Positions 40,128 through 50,500 of a DNA stretch of 64,000 bases are shown here, one piece after another. The notes under the pieces were generated by a model. The model was not told the origin of the DNA. It searched no databases and saw only the letters and a list, made by a program, of their open reading frames with translations. Both the position numbers and the translations under genes were made by a program. Source of the stretch: JACQAP01 sp035275265 (GTDB lineage: Bacteria > Pseudomonadota > Gammaproteobacteria > Burkholderiales > JACQAP01); contig DATENC010000012.1 of assembly GCA_035275265.1 (NCBI GenBank), positions 62,001 through 126,000 on the forward strand, given 5' to 3'. Position 1 is the stretch's first letter. Each line of letters starts with the position of its first letter.

Positions 40128-41930
40128 TTGAAGCCCACTGACATTGCCAAGCCCGACTATTTTCACAAGGTCGTGGATTGTCAGTGGGCGTGTCCCGCTC
40201 ATACCCCTGTTCCTGAATACATCCGGATGATCGCCGCAGGCCGCCACAGCGACGCCTACATGGTCAACTGGGTATCCAATGTGTTCCCGGGCATCCTCGG
40301 GCGCACTTGCGATCGTCCGTGCGAACCTGCGTGCAGGCGCGGACGCGTTGAGGAAAGTAACGGAGAGAAACCGGAGCCGGTTGCCATTTGCCGTCTGAAG
40401 CGTGTCGCCGCCGATAACAAGGACGATATCCGTCCGCGACTGCCGCATGCGCCGGGGAAGAAGAATGGCAAGCGCATTGCCTGCATCGGCGCAGGCCCTG
40501 CTTCGCTTACTGTTGCGCGTGACCTGGTGCCGCTCGGCTATCACGTGGTCATTTTTGACTCGGACGCCCGAGCCGGAGGCATGATCCGGACTCAGATCCC
40601 GCGTTTCCGGCTTCCCGAGTCGGTGATCGACGAGGAAGTGGGCTATGTCCTCGATATGGGCGTTGAAGTCCGGCTCGGGCGCCGAGTGGACAGCATGAAA
40701 TCGCTGATTGCCGAAGATTACGATGCGATATTCGTCGGCAGCGGCGCGCCACGCGGGCGTGATCTCGACATTTCCGGACGCAGGGAGGCCGCGAAGAACA
40801 TCCACATCGGCATCGATTGGCTTTCGAGCGTCTCCTTCGGTCACACCGACAAAATCGGTAAGCGAGTGATCGTGCTTGGCGGCGGCAATACTGCGATGGA
40901 TTGCTGCCGCACCTCGCGACGGTTGGGAGGCGAGGACGTCAAAGTCATCGTGCGCAGCGGTTTCGAAGAGATGAAGGCCTCGCCTTGGGAAAAGGAAGAC
41001 GCGATGCACGAGGGCATCCCGATTCTCAACTACCTCATACCGAAGAGCTTCGAGCACAGGAACGGCAGGCTCACCGGCATGACCTTTGAAAAGGTCAAAG
41101 CAGTCTACGACGACATTGGCAGGCGCAAACTCGTGCCGACCGGCGAAGCGGACCAGCATTTCGAGTGCGATGACGTGCTGATCGCGGTCGGACAGGCCAA
41201 CGCATTTCCGTGGATCGAGCGAGACGCCGGCATCGAGTTCGACCGGTCGGGGATGCCGGTGGTGGACAAGGTCACCATGCGGTCCTCGCATTCGCGGGTC
41301 TTCTTCGGCGGCGATGCCGCCTTCGGGCCGAAGAACATCATCTGGGCTGTGGCCCATGGCCACGACGCCGCAATCTCCATCGACAGGGCTTGCAACGGCG
41401 AGGATATTCGCATTCGCCCGGCACCGACGGTGAACCTCGTCAGTCAGAAGATGGGCATCCACGAATGGAGCTACGACAACGATATTTCCATCCAGAATCG
41501 GCACCGGGTGCCGCTCAAGGATCAGACCATCGCGCTGAAGAACATCAAGGTCGAAGTCGAACTGGGTTTCGACCAGAAGATGGCCTATGCCGAGGCGCAG
41601 CGCTGCCTCAATTGCGACGTGCAGACGGTGTTCAGCGTGCCGCATTGCATAGAATGCGACGCCTGCGTGGACATCTGCCCGATGGACTGCATCACTTTCA
41701 CCGCCAACGGCGAAGAGCAGGATCTGCGCGGGCGGTTGAACGCACCAGCCAGGAACCTGTCCCAGGATTTGTATGTTTCCGATGTGCTCAGGACCGGCCG
41801 CATCATGGTCAAGGACGAGGACGTCTGCCTGCACTGCGGGCTGTGCGCCGAACGCTGCCCTACCGGCGCATGGGACATGCGCAAATTTCTTCTCGACATG
41901 ACGCACGCAGGGCCCGGATGTCGCAAATAA
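40128..41930 (+). CDS. korC: NAD(P)-dependent FAD/Fe-S oxidoreductase subunit, KorC/GltD-like
   Basis: 600 residues from TTG 40128 with GGGGAGGAA upstream. An N-terminal Fe-S region (CQWACPAHTPVP, CDRPCEPACRR) leads to a GltD-like FAD and NAD(P) core (IACIGAGPASLTVARDL near 125, VIVLGGGNTAMDCCR near 248) and two C-terminal 4Fe-4S clusters, CIECDACVDICPMDC near 508 and CLHCGLCAERCPTG near 567. It should couple NAD(P)+ reduction to the 2-oxoacid oxidation performed by the two following subunits. An extra FAD subunit of this kind is known from the 2-oxoglutarate:NADP+ oxidoreductase of Azoarcus evansii. The next gene overlaps it by 13 bases. Confidence 0.85.
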   Translation: MKPTDIAKPDYFHKVVDCQWACPAHTPVPEYIRMIAAGRHSDAYMVNWVSNVFPGILGRTCDRPCEPACRRGRVEESNGEKPEPVAICRLKRVAADNKDDIRPRLPHAPGKKNGKRIACIGAGPASLTVARDLVPLGYHVVIFDSDARAGGMIRTQIPRFRLPESVIDEEVGYVLDMGVEVRLGRRVDSMKSLIAEDYDAIFVGSGAPRGRDLDISGRREAAKNIHIGIDWLSSVSFGHTDKIGKRVIVLGGGNTAMDCCRTSRRLGGEDVKVIVRSGFEEMKASPWEKEDAMHEGIPILNYLIPKSFEHRNGRLTGMTFEKVKAVYDDIGRRKLVPTGEADQHFECDDVLIAVGQANAFPWIERDAGIEFDRSGMPVVDKVTMRSSHSRVFFGGDAAFGPKNIIWAVAHGHDAAISIDRACNGEDIRIRPAPTVNLVSQKMGIHEWSYDNDISIQNRHRVPLKDQTIALKNIKVEVELGFDQKMAYAEAQRCLNCDVQTVFSVPHCIECDACVDICPMDCITFTANGEEQDLRGRLNAPARNLSQDLYVSDVLRTGRIMVKDEDVCLHCGLCAERCPTGAWDMRKFLLDMTHAGPGCRK

Positions 41931-43753
41931 AGATAAACGACTTCGTCGTCAAGTTCGCGAACATCAACGGCTCCGGATCGGCGTCGGCGAATCAGTTGTT
42001 CGCCAAATCCATCCTGCGCATGGGCGTGCCGGTGAGCCCGCGCAACATATTTCCTTCCAACATACAGGGGTTGCCCACCTGGTACGAAGTGAGGGTGTCC
42101 GAAGCGGGATATCTCGGCGCCCGCGGCGGTGTGGACCTGATGGTGGCGATGAACCCGCAGACCTGGGACAGAGACCTGGCCAGCATCGATCCCGGCGGAT
42201 ATCTGCTGTACGACTCGACCAAACCGCTGCCGAAATCCCGATTCCGCGAAGACATACACGTCGTTGGCGTGCCGCTAACGCAAATCTGCAATCGCGAATA
42301 CTCCGATCCCCGCCAGCGCCAGTTATTCCGCAATATTATCTATGTCGGGGCGCTGTCGGCGTTGCTCGACATCGAAATGAGGGACCTGGAAAAACTGATC
42401 GGCGAGCAGTTCGAGGGCAAGGAAAAGCTGATCGAGCCGAACATCACGGCACTGCACCTGGGCAGCGAGTACGCATCTGCGAACTTCGAATGCCCGATCG
42501 GGCTGCGCGTGCGCCGCGCATCTGCGGTGGGCGATCGCATATTCGTGGACGGCAATACCGCCGCCGCGCTCGGATGCGTCTACGGCGGCGCGACCGTGGC
42601 TGCCTGGTATCCAATCACGCCTTCCTCGAGCCTGGCAGAAGCCTTCTCCCGCCACTGCCGCAAGTACCGCGCCGATCCCGCAACCGGCAAGAACCGCTAC
42701 GCCGTAATCCAGGCCGAAGACGAACTCGCGTCCATTGGCATTGTCATCGGCGCAAGCTGGAACGGCGCGCGTGCATTCACCTGTACCTCGGGGCCGGGCA
42801 TTTCGCTGATGCAGGAATTCATCGGACTGGCGTATTTTGCCGAAATACCGGCGGTGATTTTCGACGTTCAGCGTGGCGGCCCCTCCACGGGCATGCCCAC
42901 GCGCACTCAACAGGCGGACGTGCTCACCTGCGCCTATGCCTCCCACGGCGACACCCGGCACATGTTGCTTTTTCCCGAGGATCCGCACGAATCCTTCGAG
43001 TTCGCCGCGACGGCGTTCGATCTCGCAGATCGATTGCAGACCCCGGTCTTCGTCATGCTCGATCTGGATATCGGTATGAACGAGCGCCTCACCGCCCCAT
43101 TGGTGTGGGATCAGTCGCGCACCTACGACCGCGGCAAGGTAATGAGTTATCAGGACCTCGAGTCGGGGAAGGAGTTCGGCCGTTATCTCGACACCGATGG
43201 CGACGGTATTGCCTATCGAACTTACCCGGGTACGCACCCGACGCGAGGCGCCTTTTTCACCCGCGGCACCACCAAGGACCGTTACGCCAAGTACAGCGAA
43301 GCCGGAACGGACTACGTTGACAACATGCAGCGGCTATTGCGCAAATTCGAGACAGCGAAAGGTCTGTTGCCGAAACCGGCCGCAAGGCCGGCGTTGCAGC
43401 CGACCCGCCTCGGCGTGATCTACTACGGCTCGACCAGCCCGGCAATGGAGGAAGCGCTCGATACGCTCGAGCAGCAGGGTTTGCATTTCGATGCGCTGCG
43501 TATTCGCGCCTTTCCCTTCCATGAACAGGTCGCCGATTTCATTGCCGAGCACGACCAGGTATTCGTGGTCGAGCAGAACCGCGACGCGCAGATGCGTATG
43601 CTGATTGTCAATGAGTGCGAGGTGGATCCGGCCCGGCTGACGCCCGTGCTGCAGTACGACGGCACGCCGATAACCGCCCGCTTCATCATCAGGGAGATGG
43701 CGGAAGACGTTGCCGCGCTCAAAGTTACCCCAATGCGGAAGGTGGTCCCGTGA
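41918..43753 (+). CDS. korA: 2-oxoacid:acceptor oxidoreductase subunit alpha (fused gamma-alpha), KorA-like
   Basis: 611 residues from ATG 41918. The N-terminal gamma domain (about 1-190, ANINGSGSASANQLFAKSI) is fused to the pyruvate:ferredoxin-oxidoreductase domain I/II region (about 215-600; YPITPSSSLAEAF, and the acid-binding TSGPGISLMQEF). This is the KorA/IorA-like alpha subunit that binds the 2-oxoacid and CoA. The open frame extends far upstream to 41210 but that part is a shadow of the preceding gene. Its stop overlaps the GTG start of the beta subunit. Substrate is probably 2-oxoglutarate, by homology only. Confidence 0.9.
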   Translation: MSQIKINDFVVKFANINGSGSASANQLFAKSILRMGVPVSPRNIFPSNIQGLPTWYEVRVSEAGYLGARGGVDLMVAMNPQTWDRDLASIDPGGYLLYDSTKPLPKSRFREDIHVVGVPLTQICNREYSDPRQRQLFRNIIYVGALSALLDIEMRDLEKLIGEQFEGKEKLIEPNITALHLGSEYASANFECPIGLRVRRASAVGDRIFVDGNTAAALGCVYGGATVAAWYPITPSSSLAEAFSRHCRKYRADPATGKNRYAVIQAEDELASIGIVIGASWNGARAFTCTSGPGISLMQEFIGLAYFAEIPAVIFDVQRGGPSTGMPTRTQQADVLTCAYASHGDTRHMLLFPEDPHESFEFAATAFDLADRLQTPVFVMLDLDIGMNERLTAPLVWDQSRTYDRGKVMSYQDLESGKEFGRYLDTDGDGIAYRTYPGTHPTRGAFFTRGTTKDRYAKYSEAGTDYVDNMQRLLRKFETAKGLLPKPAARPALQPTRLGVIYYGSTSPAMEEALDTLEQQGLHFDALRIRAFPFHEQVADFIAEHDQVFVVEQNRDAQMRMLIVNECEVDPARLTPVLQYDGTPITARFIIREMAEDVAALKVTPMRKVVP

Positions 43754-44805
43754 CCTACATTTCCAAGCCCAGACTTCATCATCCCCAGCTCCCGCTCAAC
43801 AAGCTCGGCTACACCCGGCGCGACTACGAGGGTGCGATCTCGACGTTGTGCGCCGGCTGCGGGCACGACTCGATCAGCGCGGCGATCGTGCAGGCCTGCT
43901 TCGAGCTGGACCTGCCGCCGCATCGTATCGCCAAGCTCTCGGGAATCGGCTGCTCGTCGAAAACGCCGACCTACTTTCTTGGCAGTTCGCACGGTTTCAA
44001 CAGCGTGCACGGCCGCATGCCCTCGGTGCTGACCGGCGCCAGCCTCGCCAACCGCGATCTGATCTACCTCGGTGTTTCCGGCGATGGCGATTCGGCTTCG
44101 ATCGGACTCGGCCAATTCGCCCACAGCCTGCGCCGCGGCGTCAACATGGTCTACATCGTCGAGAATAACGGCGTGTACGGACTCACCAAGGGGCAGTTTT
44201 CCGCCACATCGGATCGGGGCTCCAAGAGCAAGAAAGGCGCGCTGAATACCGATGCTGCGATCGACATGGTGATGCTGGCGATGGAACTTGGCGCCACTTA
44301 TGTGGCGCGCGGCTTCTCGGGCGACAAGACCCAACTGGTGCCGCTCATCAAGGGCGCAATGGCGCATCGCGGCGCGGCGTTCATCGACTGTATCTCGCCG
44401 TGCGTCGCCTTCAACAACCATGCCGGCTCGACCAAGAGCTTCGATTACGTACGCGAACACAACGAGGCGGTCAACCGGCTCGACGTGATGATGCCCCGTG
44501 AACCGATCACCGCCGACTACGCGCCAGGCGAAGTGGAGGAAGTCACACAACACGACGGTTCTGTATTGCGGTTGCGCAAACTCCAAGCCGAATACGACGT
44601 CCACGACCGCATTGCCGCGATGAATTACCTGCAGGAGCGCAAGGCGGCCGGGGAAATCGTTACCGGGGTGCTGCACGTGGACCCAGATCCGGAAGATCTG
44701 CACGCGCATCTGGACATAATAGAAACGCCATTCAACAAGTTGGCTGAAGCCGATCTCTGTCCCGGAGTCGAAGCGCTGGAGAAGTTCAATTCCACTCATC
44801 GCTGA
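43750..44805 (+). CDS. korB: 2-oxoacid:acceptor oxidoreductase subunit beta, KorB-like
   Basis: 351 residues from GTG 43750 (GTGA overlap with the preceding stop). CAGCGHDSISAAIVQA near residue 34 and IGCSSKTPTYFLG supply cluster/thiamine contacts, and the thiamine diphosphate motif is GDGDSASIGLGQFAHSL ending in VENNGVYGLTKGQ near residue 140. This subunit holds thiamine diphosphate and a 4Fe-4S cluster and completes the enzyme with the two upstream genes. A degenerate repeat starts at its stop codon. Confidence 0.93.
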   Translation: MTYISKPRLHHPQLPLNKLGYTRRDYEGAISTLCAGCGHDSISAAIVQACFELDLPPHRIAKLSGIGCSSKTPTYFLGSSHGFNSVHGRMPSVLTGASLANRDLIYLGVSGDGDSASIGLGQFAHSLRRGVNMVYIVENNGVYGLTKGQFSATSDRGSKSKKGALNTDAAIDMVMLAMELGATYVARGFSGDKTQLVPLIKGAMAHRGAAFIDCISPCVAFNNHAGSTKSFDYVREHNEAVNRLDVMMPREPITADYAPGEVEEVTQHDGSVLRLRKLQAEYDVHDRIAAMNYLQERKAAGEIVTGVLHVDPDPEDLHAHLDIIETPFNKLAEADLCPGVEALEKFNSTHR

Positions 44806-44850
44806 GCAGCGGTGAAGCGTGAATGCGTGAAGAGCGAAGGGTGAGCGGCG
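44803..44850. repeat. GTGAANGCGTGAAG short-period repeat
   Basis: GCGGTGAAGCGTGAATGCGT then GAAGAGCGAAGGGTGAGCGG gives about five imprecise GTGAA-type units. It starts at the TGA of korB and resembles the reverse strand of 27141-27180. Confidence 0.55.
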
Positions 44851-44951
44851 CCGCGCCGCGCACATCCTCCAGAACGCTGCTCCGCCAGGTCTTCCGCAAG
44901 CCGTACAATTCGGGGTTGGCTGTTCGCAGCGCCTTCTTTCCCTGGTATTCC

Positions 44952-45713
44952 GTGTCTGTATTTTCTCCGTCTGAAGTCGAATACTTCGAGCGCAATGGTT
45001 TCGTAGTCGTTCGCAGTCTTGCCGATCGTGAGCAGTGCGAGCGGATGAAGACGCTCGCGCAAAGGCACCTCACGCACGATGTCCAGCCGGTCGAGTACGA
45101 AGCCCAGACGAAGTATCCAGGCTCACCGGAGTCGCTGGACGCGCCGGGTGGCACGACGGTGCGGCGGTTGCTCCAGGTTTACGCCCGCGACCCGTTGTTC
45201 GGAGATTGGGCCACTTCGCGTGCAATCCGGGATCGACTCACTTCATTGATGGGCCCGCAGCTTGCGTTGTCGCAAGCCCATCACAATTGCGTGATGACCA
45301 AGAATCCCGCCTTCAGCAGCGCGACGGCATGGCACCAGGACATTCGCTATTGGTCGTTCGAGAAGCCGGAATTGATTTCGGTTTGGCTGGCGCTCGGGCA
45401 GGAACATGAGGAAAACGGTTGCCTGCTGCTGGTGCCCGGTTCACACCGGATCGACTTTCGGCGCGAGCAGTTCGACGATGCGCTTTTCCTGCGTGAGGAT
45501 CTCCAGGAGAACCGCGAAATCCTAGGGGGACGGATTGCCGCCGAACTGGACGAGGGAGACGTGCTGTTTTTTCACTGCCGCCTGCTGCACGCCGCCGGGA
45601 GGAATCGCACCGGTCTAACCAAGTTCGCCGCGGTTTTTACGTACCACAGCGCCGGCAATCCGCCGCTTGCCGGCACGCGCTCGGCGTCGCTGCCCTCAAT
45701 GGCACTCGTCTGA
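44952..45713 (+). CDS. Phytanoyl-CoA dioxygenase (PhyH) family protein
   Basis: About 253 residues from GTG 44952. The frame extends up to 44823, but that part reads through a repeat, and the homologous start is SVFSPSEVEYFERNGFVVVRS. The Fe(II) facial triad is visible: His and Asp in TAWHQDIRYW near residue 122 and His in HCRLLHAAGRN near residue 215, with the Arg for 2-oxoglutarate nearby. PhyH enzymes hydroxylate CoA esters or small molecules. No clear ribosome-binding site supports the chosen start. The tamA gene follows after 78 bp. Confidence 0.85.
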   Translation: MSVFSPSEVEYFERNGFVVVRSLADREQCERMKTLAQRHLTHDVQPVEYEAQTKYPGSPESLDAPGGTTVRRLLQVYARDPLFGDWATSRAIRDRLTSLMGPQLALSQAHHNCVMTKNPAFSSATAWHQDIRYWSFEKPELISVWLALGQEHEENGCLLLVPGSHRIDFRREQFDDALFLREDLQENREILGGRIAAELDEGDVLFFHCRLLHAAGRNRTGLTKFAAVFTYHSAGNPPLAGTRSASLPSMALV

Positions 45714-45791
45714 ACTCGTCGCGGACGCCTGCAGTAGTGGCGGCACCGGATTGTGGAAGACCGGCGGGCCGGCAAAGCAGGGTCGATACGA

Positions 45792-47594
45792 ATGACTTCA
45801 GCAACTCCAAATCTTCGGCGGGGCCGTGATTTCACCCCGGAGCCTGTCCGTTGGGCCCGTGCCGCGGCTGCGGTTGCGCTTCTGATTGCCTGCACGCTTG
45901 CGTCGGCGGACGAGGCGCTGCGTTACCAGGTCGCGATCGACGCGCCACGCCGGTTTACCGACGTCCTGCGCGCCAACCTGGACATCGTGCGCTGGAGCGA
46001 GAGAGAAAACGTGACCGAGGATCAGTTGCGCCAGCTTGTCCGCACCGCGCCGGAGCAAGTCCGCAACATCCTCGCCACCGAGGGCCACTTCTCGGCCGTG
46101 GTGATCGCCGAACTGGTGCGCGAGGATAAGCGCTGGGTCGCTCACCTGAAAGTCGATCCGGGCGAGGCGACTCTGGTCGTTACGGTGGATCTGCGGGTGC
46201 GCGGCGAGATCGAAGCCGACCCGGCGCGCGAGATGCGCTTGCGATCAGCGCTGGACGCATTTCGTCTGAAGGCGGGCGCAAGATTCAGACAGGCCGACTG
46301 GGAAGGCGCCAAAAGCCGGGCGCTGCACAGCGTGCAGCGCAGCCGCTATGCGGCAGCGCGGATCGCGCAAAGCCGTGCCGATGTCGATCCATCCACACGT
46401 GAGGCACGACTTGTGGTCGTGGTCGACAGCGGAGCGCCGTTCGTGTTCGGCGGCATCGAGGTTGCCGGCCTGCAGCGCTACCCGACTTCGATGGTGTTGA
46501 ATCTCAATACGATTCGCCCCGGTGAACCCTATGACGAAGATCAATTGCTGATCTTCCAGCGCCGACTGTTGCAGGAAGGGCGATTCGCCAGCGCCGTGGT
46601 GTCCGCCAGCCGCGATTCCGCCGAGGCGCAGGCCATGCCGGTTCGTGTCAGCGTGGTGGAGGCGGCGGCTCGCAAGGTCGAACTCGGCGCCGGCTACAGC
46701 ACGGACCGCGGACCGCGGGTCCAGGCCGGCTATTCGGATTACAACGTCCTCAATCGCGCCTGGCGATTCCATTCTTCGCTCAAGCTCGACCGCTTGAGCG
46801 AAGAGCTGGTCGGCGGTCTGACTTTTCCGCGCGAAGCCGGGGGCTGGCAAAACGGACTCGAAGGCAAGTACGACAATCAGGACATCCAGGGCGAACTGCG
46901 CACCGACTGGAGCCTGACCGGTGCGCGCACTTTCACCGTCGAAGAGTACCAGGCTCAGTTCGCCCTGCAGCTGCTGGAGGAAAAGCGGCTGCTCGCAGTA
47001 GGTCCGGAGGACAACCGCAAGGCGCTCTATCTCAGTCATACCTCGACCTGGAACGGTCTGAATGACGTGTTCCTGCCCGAGCGCGGCTACCTGTTGCGAT
47101 TGCATGTCGGCGGTGCTTCGGAATCGGCTGGCTCGGACCGCAGCTTTCTGCGCGCGCAGGGCCGCGGCCTGTTCATGCAACCGGTGGGTGACTTTGGCAC
47201 GTTGGCGCTGCGCCTCGAAGTTGGCGCCGTGCATGCGGAGACGAAGGAGAACATTCCCTCGGCCTATCTGTTCCGCACCGGCGGCGATACCACCGTGCGC
47301 GGCTACGCATTCGAGAGTCTTGGCGTGCCGGAGGGCGGCGCCGTGGTCGGCGGCCGTTACATGGCCGTCGGCAGCATTGAATATATCCAGTGGCTGACGC
47401 AGCAATGGGGTGCTGCGGTGTTCTACGACGCCGGCAATGCGGTGGACGATGTTTCCGAATTCCGGGCGGCCGCGGGCTATGGAGTCGGCGCGCGCTGGCG
47501 CAGCCCGATCGGCAGCCTGAGCCTGGATGTCGCTTACGGCGAAGAGGTCGACGATGTGCGGGTACATTTTACAGTGGGCCTGGTGTTGCGATGA
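45792..47594 (+). CDS. tamA: TamA, outer-membrane component of the translocation and assembly module
   Basis: About 600 residues from ATG 45792. Signal segment (AAAAVALLIACTLASA), three POTRA-like domains (about 30-260) and a BamA-type barrel (about 270-600) with the GGDTTVRGYAFESLG motif near 500, which marks the lid loop of TamA/BamA. TamA with TamB spans the periplasm and moves lipids or outer-membrane proteins. The tamB start overlaps its stop as ATGA. It is a different protein from the POTRA-barrel at 2974-4632. Confidence 0.92.
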   Translation: MTSATPNLRRGRDFTPEPVRWARAAAAVALLIACTLASADEALRYQVAIDAPRRFTDVLRANLDIVRWSERENVTEDQLRQLVRTAPEQVRNILATEGHFSAVVIAELVREDKRWVAHLKVDPGEATLVVTVDLRVRGEIEADPAREMRLRSALDAFRLKAGARFRQADWEGAKSRALHSVQRSRYAAARIAQSRADVDPSTREARLVVVVDSGAPFVFGGIEVAGLQRYPTSMVLNLNTIRPGEPYDEDQLLIFQRRLLQEGRFASAVVSASRDSAEAQAMPVRVSVVEAAARKVELGAGYSTDRGPRVQAGYSDYNVLNRAWRFHSSLKLDRLSEELVGGLTFPREAGGWQNGLEGKYDNQDIQGELRTDWSLTGARTFTVEEYQAQFALQLLEEKRLLAVGPEDNRKALYLSHTSTWNGLNDVFLPERGYLLRLHVGGASESAGSDRSFLRAQGRGLFMQPVGDFGTLALRLEVGAVHAETKENIPSAYLFRTGGDTTVRGYAFESLGVPEGGAVVGGRYMAVGSIEYIQWLTQQWGAAVFYDAGNAVDDVSEFRAAAGYGVGARWRSPIGSLSLDVAYGEEVDDVRVHFTVGLVLR

Positions 47595-50500
47595 GCGGAC
47601 GCCGGATCGCCGTCTGGCTTGCCGCGAGCCTGATGCTGCTGGGCGTGACAGTAGCGGTCGCGCTGTATTGGGCGAGCCGCAGCGATGCCGTGTTGCGCTG
47701 GGGTGTCGAGCGGCTCGCTGCCCGCCTGCCCTGCAGGCTCGCGGTGGAGGGTCTGCGCGGATCGATCACCGCGCCCGTGCAGGTCGGACGGATCGTTTGC
47801 GAGAACGCGCAGTTCCGCTTCGAGGCCAACCAGGTAACGCTCGCGTGGTCGCCATGGATGCTGCGCCAGGAGCAGCTGGAAATTTCTCGGCTTCAAGTGC
47901 AGTCGGTGGCGTTCACCCTACTCGCCGCCGCTGGCGACGTGCCCGGGCTTCCGCCCGATATGGGACTCCCGATCGCTGTCAATGTAGACGCGCTGGAGAT
48001 CGGCGACGCCACATTTTCCTCGGGCGAAAAGGTGCTGACCCTGCGCAACCTGAGTGCGTCCTACCAGGGCGACAAGCAGGCGCATCGGGTTTCGATCGGC
48101 AACCTGTCGAGCCAGTGGGGCAGCCTCGCCGGCCAATTGATTATCGGCGCGCAGGCGCCGCTGCCGCTATCGGGGACATTGCGGGTCGTCAGCCAGTACG
48201 TCGACGATTGGCCGGTACAGGCAACGCTTGCAATCTCGGGAACGGTCGCAGACCTGCAGGCGAAGGTCGATGGCACGGTCGGTCCTGCCACCGTCACGGC
48301 CGAACTTGCGCTCTCGCCCCTGGCGGACGATCCGCTGCGTTCACTCATGGTCCGTAGTCCCAATCTCGATCTCGCCGTGTTCGACACGCGCCTGCCGCAC
48401 ACCGCGATTGCGCTGCAGGTCGAAGCTGCCGGAAAAGGGCGCGAGGCACTCGCCGGGCGGTTGCGGGCGACCAACGCCGATCCCGGCAGCCTGGACCGCG
48501 CGCGACTGCCGTTGCGGCAACTGGACGCCGGCTTCTCGGCGAACGCAAGGGCGCTGCAATTGCATGACGCGATGCTCGACCTCGGCGAGGCCGGTGGGGC
48601 GTCCGGCAGCGCCAGCATCGAGCCGGGGCGGATCGCGGCCTCTTTGCAAGTGCACGCTCTGGACCTGCGCGCTCTGCGCGGCCACCTTCGATCGACGCGA
48701 ATGACCGGACACCTGGAGGTCGAGAGCCTCGCGGACCGGCATCGCATCGTCGCCGACCTGCGGGAAAAGAATCTGCGGGTCGAGGCCCGCGCCGAGGTCG
48801 TACAGAATCGTGTGCGGGTCGAACACCTGCTGGCCCGTTCCGGCGGCGCCCAGCTCACCGCATCCGGTTCGCTCGATCTGAAGGACGGCATGGCGTGGAC
48901 GACGCGGGGCCGGCTGCGCGGATTCGACCCGGCCGCCTTCGGCGATTTTCCGGCTGCGCGCATCAACGGCACCGTGAACGCCAGCGGCATCCTGCACCCG
49001 CAATGGCGCGCGGATCTCCAGTACGCATTGTCATCGAGCCGTTTCCGCGGCCAGGCGCTCGAGGGCAGTGGCAAGTTGTCACTGTCGGCATCGCGGGTGC
49101 GTGATGCCGATGCGCAAATCAGTCTTGCCGGCAACCGGATCCGGGTGAGAGGCGGATTCGGCGAGGTCGGCGACAGCTTGTCCTTCGACCTCGACGCGCC
49201 CCGGCTTGCTGCGCTCGGACTTGCCGCATTCGGTCCCACCGTGTCCCGTTCAACCGGATCCGTCGGCGGTGCCGGCATCGAAGGTCGGGTGCGCGCCAAC
49301 GGAACAGTGGCCGGAACTCTGGTGCGGCCCGAGATCAATGTGGATGCGGAGGCTGCCGCGCTCCGATACGAGGGCCTGCGCATCGAACGCTGGACAGCAC
49401 ACGCCCGACTGGAGCAGGCCGACGACCCCAGGCTGGAACTGCGCATGCGCATTGCCGGCGCGCAACACGGCGAACTGGTGCTGAACGAAATCGGGGTGGA
49501 TGCGAACGGCACTTTGGGCGCGCATGTTCTGAACATTACCGCGGTATCGAAGCCGGTGCGTGTTGCCGCGCGCCTTGACGGCGGCTGGAACCGCACGAAC
49601 AAAATCTGGGCGGGTGAGCTTGCGCGGCTGGAGGGCGAGGGCGACTACGCGTTCCGTATGACCGCTCCGTCGCGGCTGGAACTGGCGCAGGGCCGGGTCA
49701 TGCTCGGTGCCGCCAGTGTGCACTTTGAGCAAACTATGATCACGCTCGCCGAGACGCGTTATCGCGACGGCGAGCTGGTGGCCGTGGGCTCCATTACCGG
49801 GGTGCGCGCTGCGCGGGTGCTGGCGTTGACCGGTTCGCCCGCCGGCGTGCAGACTTCGCTGGTCATGGGCGGGCGCTGGTCGCTCAAGGTGGGCAAAGCC
49901 TTCGACGGTTTGGTTGAGCTTGCGCGTGAATCCGGCGACGTGGTGATCGTGGCCGACGAAGCGCTCCCGCTTGGTCTGAGCGATGCCAGGGTGGAATTAC
50001 GCGCCGAGGCTAACCGGCTCACTGGCCGCTTCATTCTCGCCGGCACCGGGTTGTCCGCACGCGGCGAGGCGCGCTCGGTGCTGGAACGCCGCGGCGCGGC
50101 GTGGGGCGTTTCTGGCACCGCGCCGCTCGAAGTCGAAGCGCGCGCAACCCTGCAGTCGATTCGCGCGTTCGCGGCGTTGGCCAGCAGGACGGTGACCGCC
50201 GATGGCAGCATCGCACTGGAATTGCGTGGCAGCGGAACGATCGCGGAACCGAAGTTGCAAGGCAGCATCACCGGCGACCGGATCCTTGTCGAGAATGTCG
50301 AGCGAGGCGTGTTGCTTCGCGACGGCACGTTGCGCGCAAAGTTCAGCGACGATGTGGTCACAGTCGACCAGTTTACGATCAAGGGTGGGGCCGGCAGTTT
50401 CGGCGCCAGTGGAAGACTTGCTGCCAGGTCCGGGGCGCCGCGCATCGATCTCGAATGGACGGCACAGCAGCTCGCGGTGGTCCAGCACCCGGACCTGCGT

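Noticed and set aside
39690..41906. 738-codon minus-strand frame over the DUF1015 and KorC genes
   Set aside because: Antisense shadow; the plus strand encodes intact Fe-S and FAD motifs and DUF1015 motifs here.
41210..41917. Upstream extension of the korA frame
   Set aside because: It lies inside korC in another frame and has no homologous sequence; the ATG at 41918 begins the recognisable gamma domain.
43423..44865. 480-codon minus-strand frame over korA/korB
   Set aside because: Antisense shadow with no recognisable domain, while the plus strand carries the thiamine diphosphate motif.
46245..47567. 440-codon minus-strand frame over tamA
   Set aside because: Antisense shadow; TamA barrel motifs on the plus strand are conserved.
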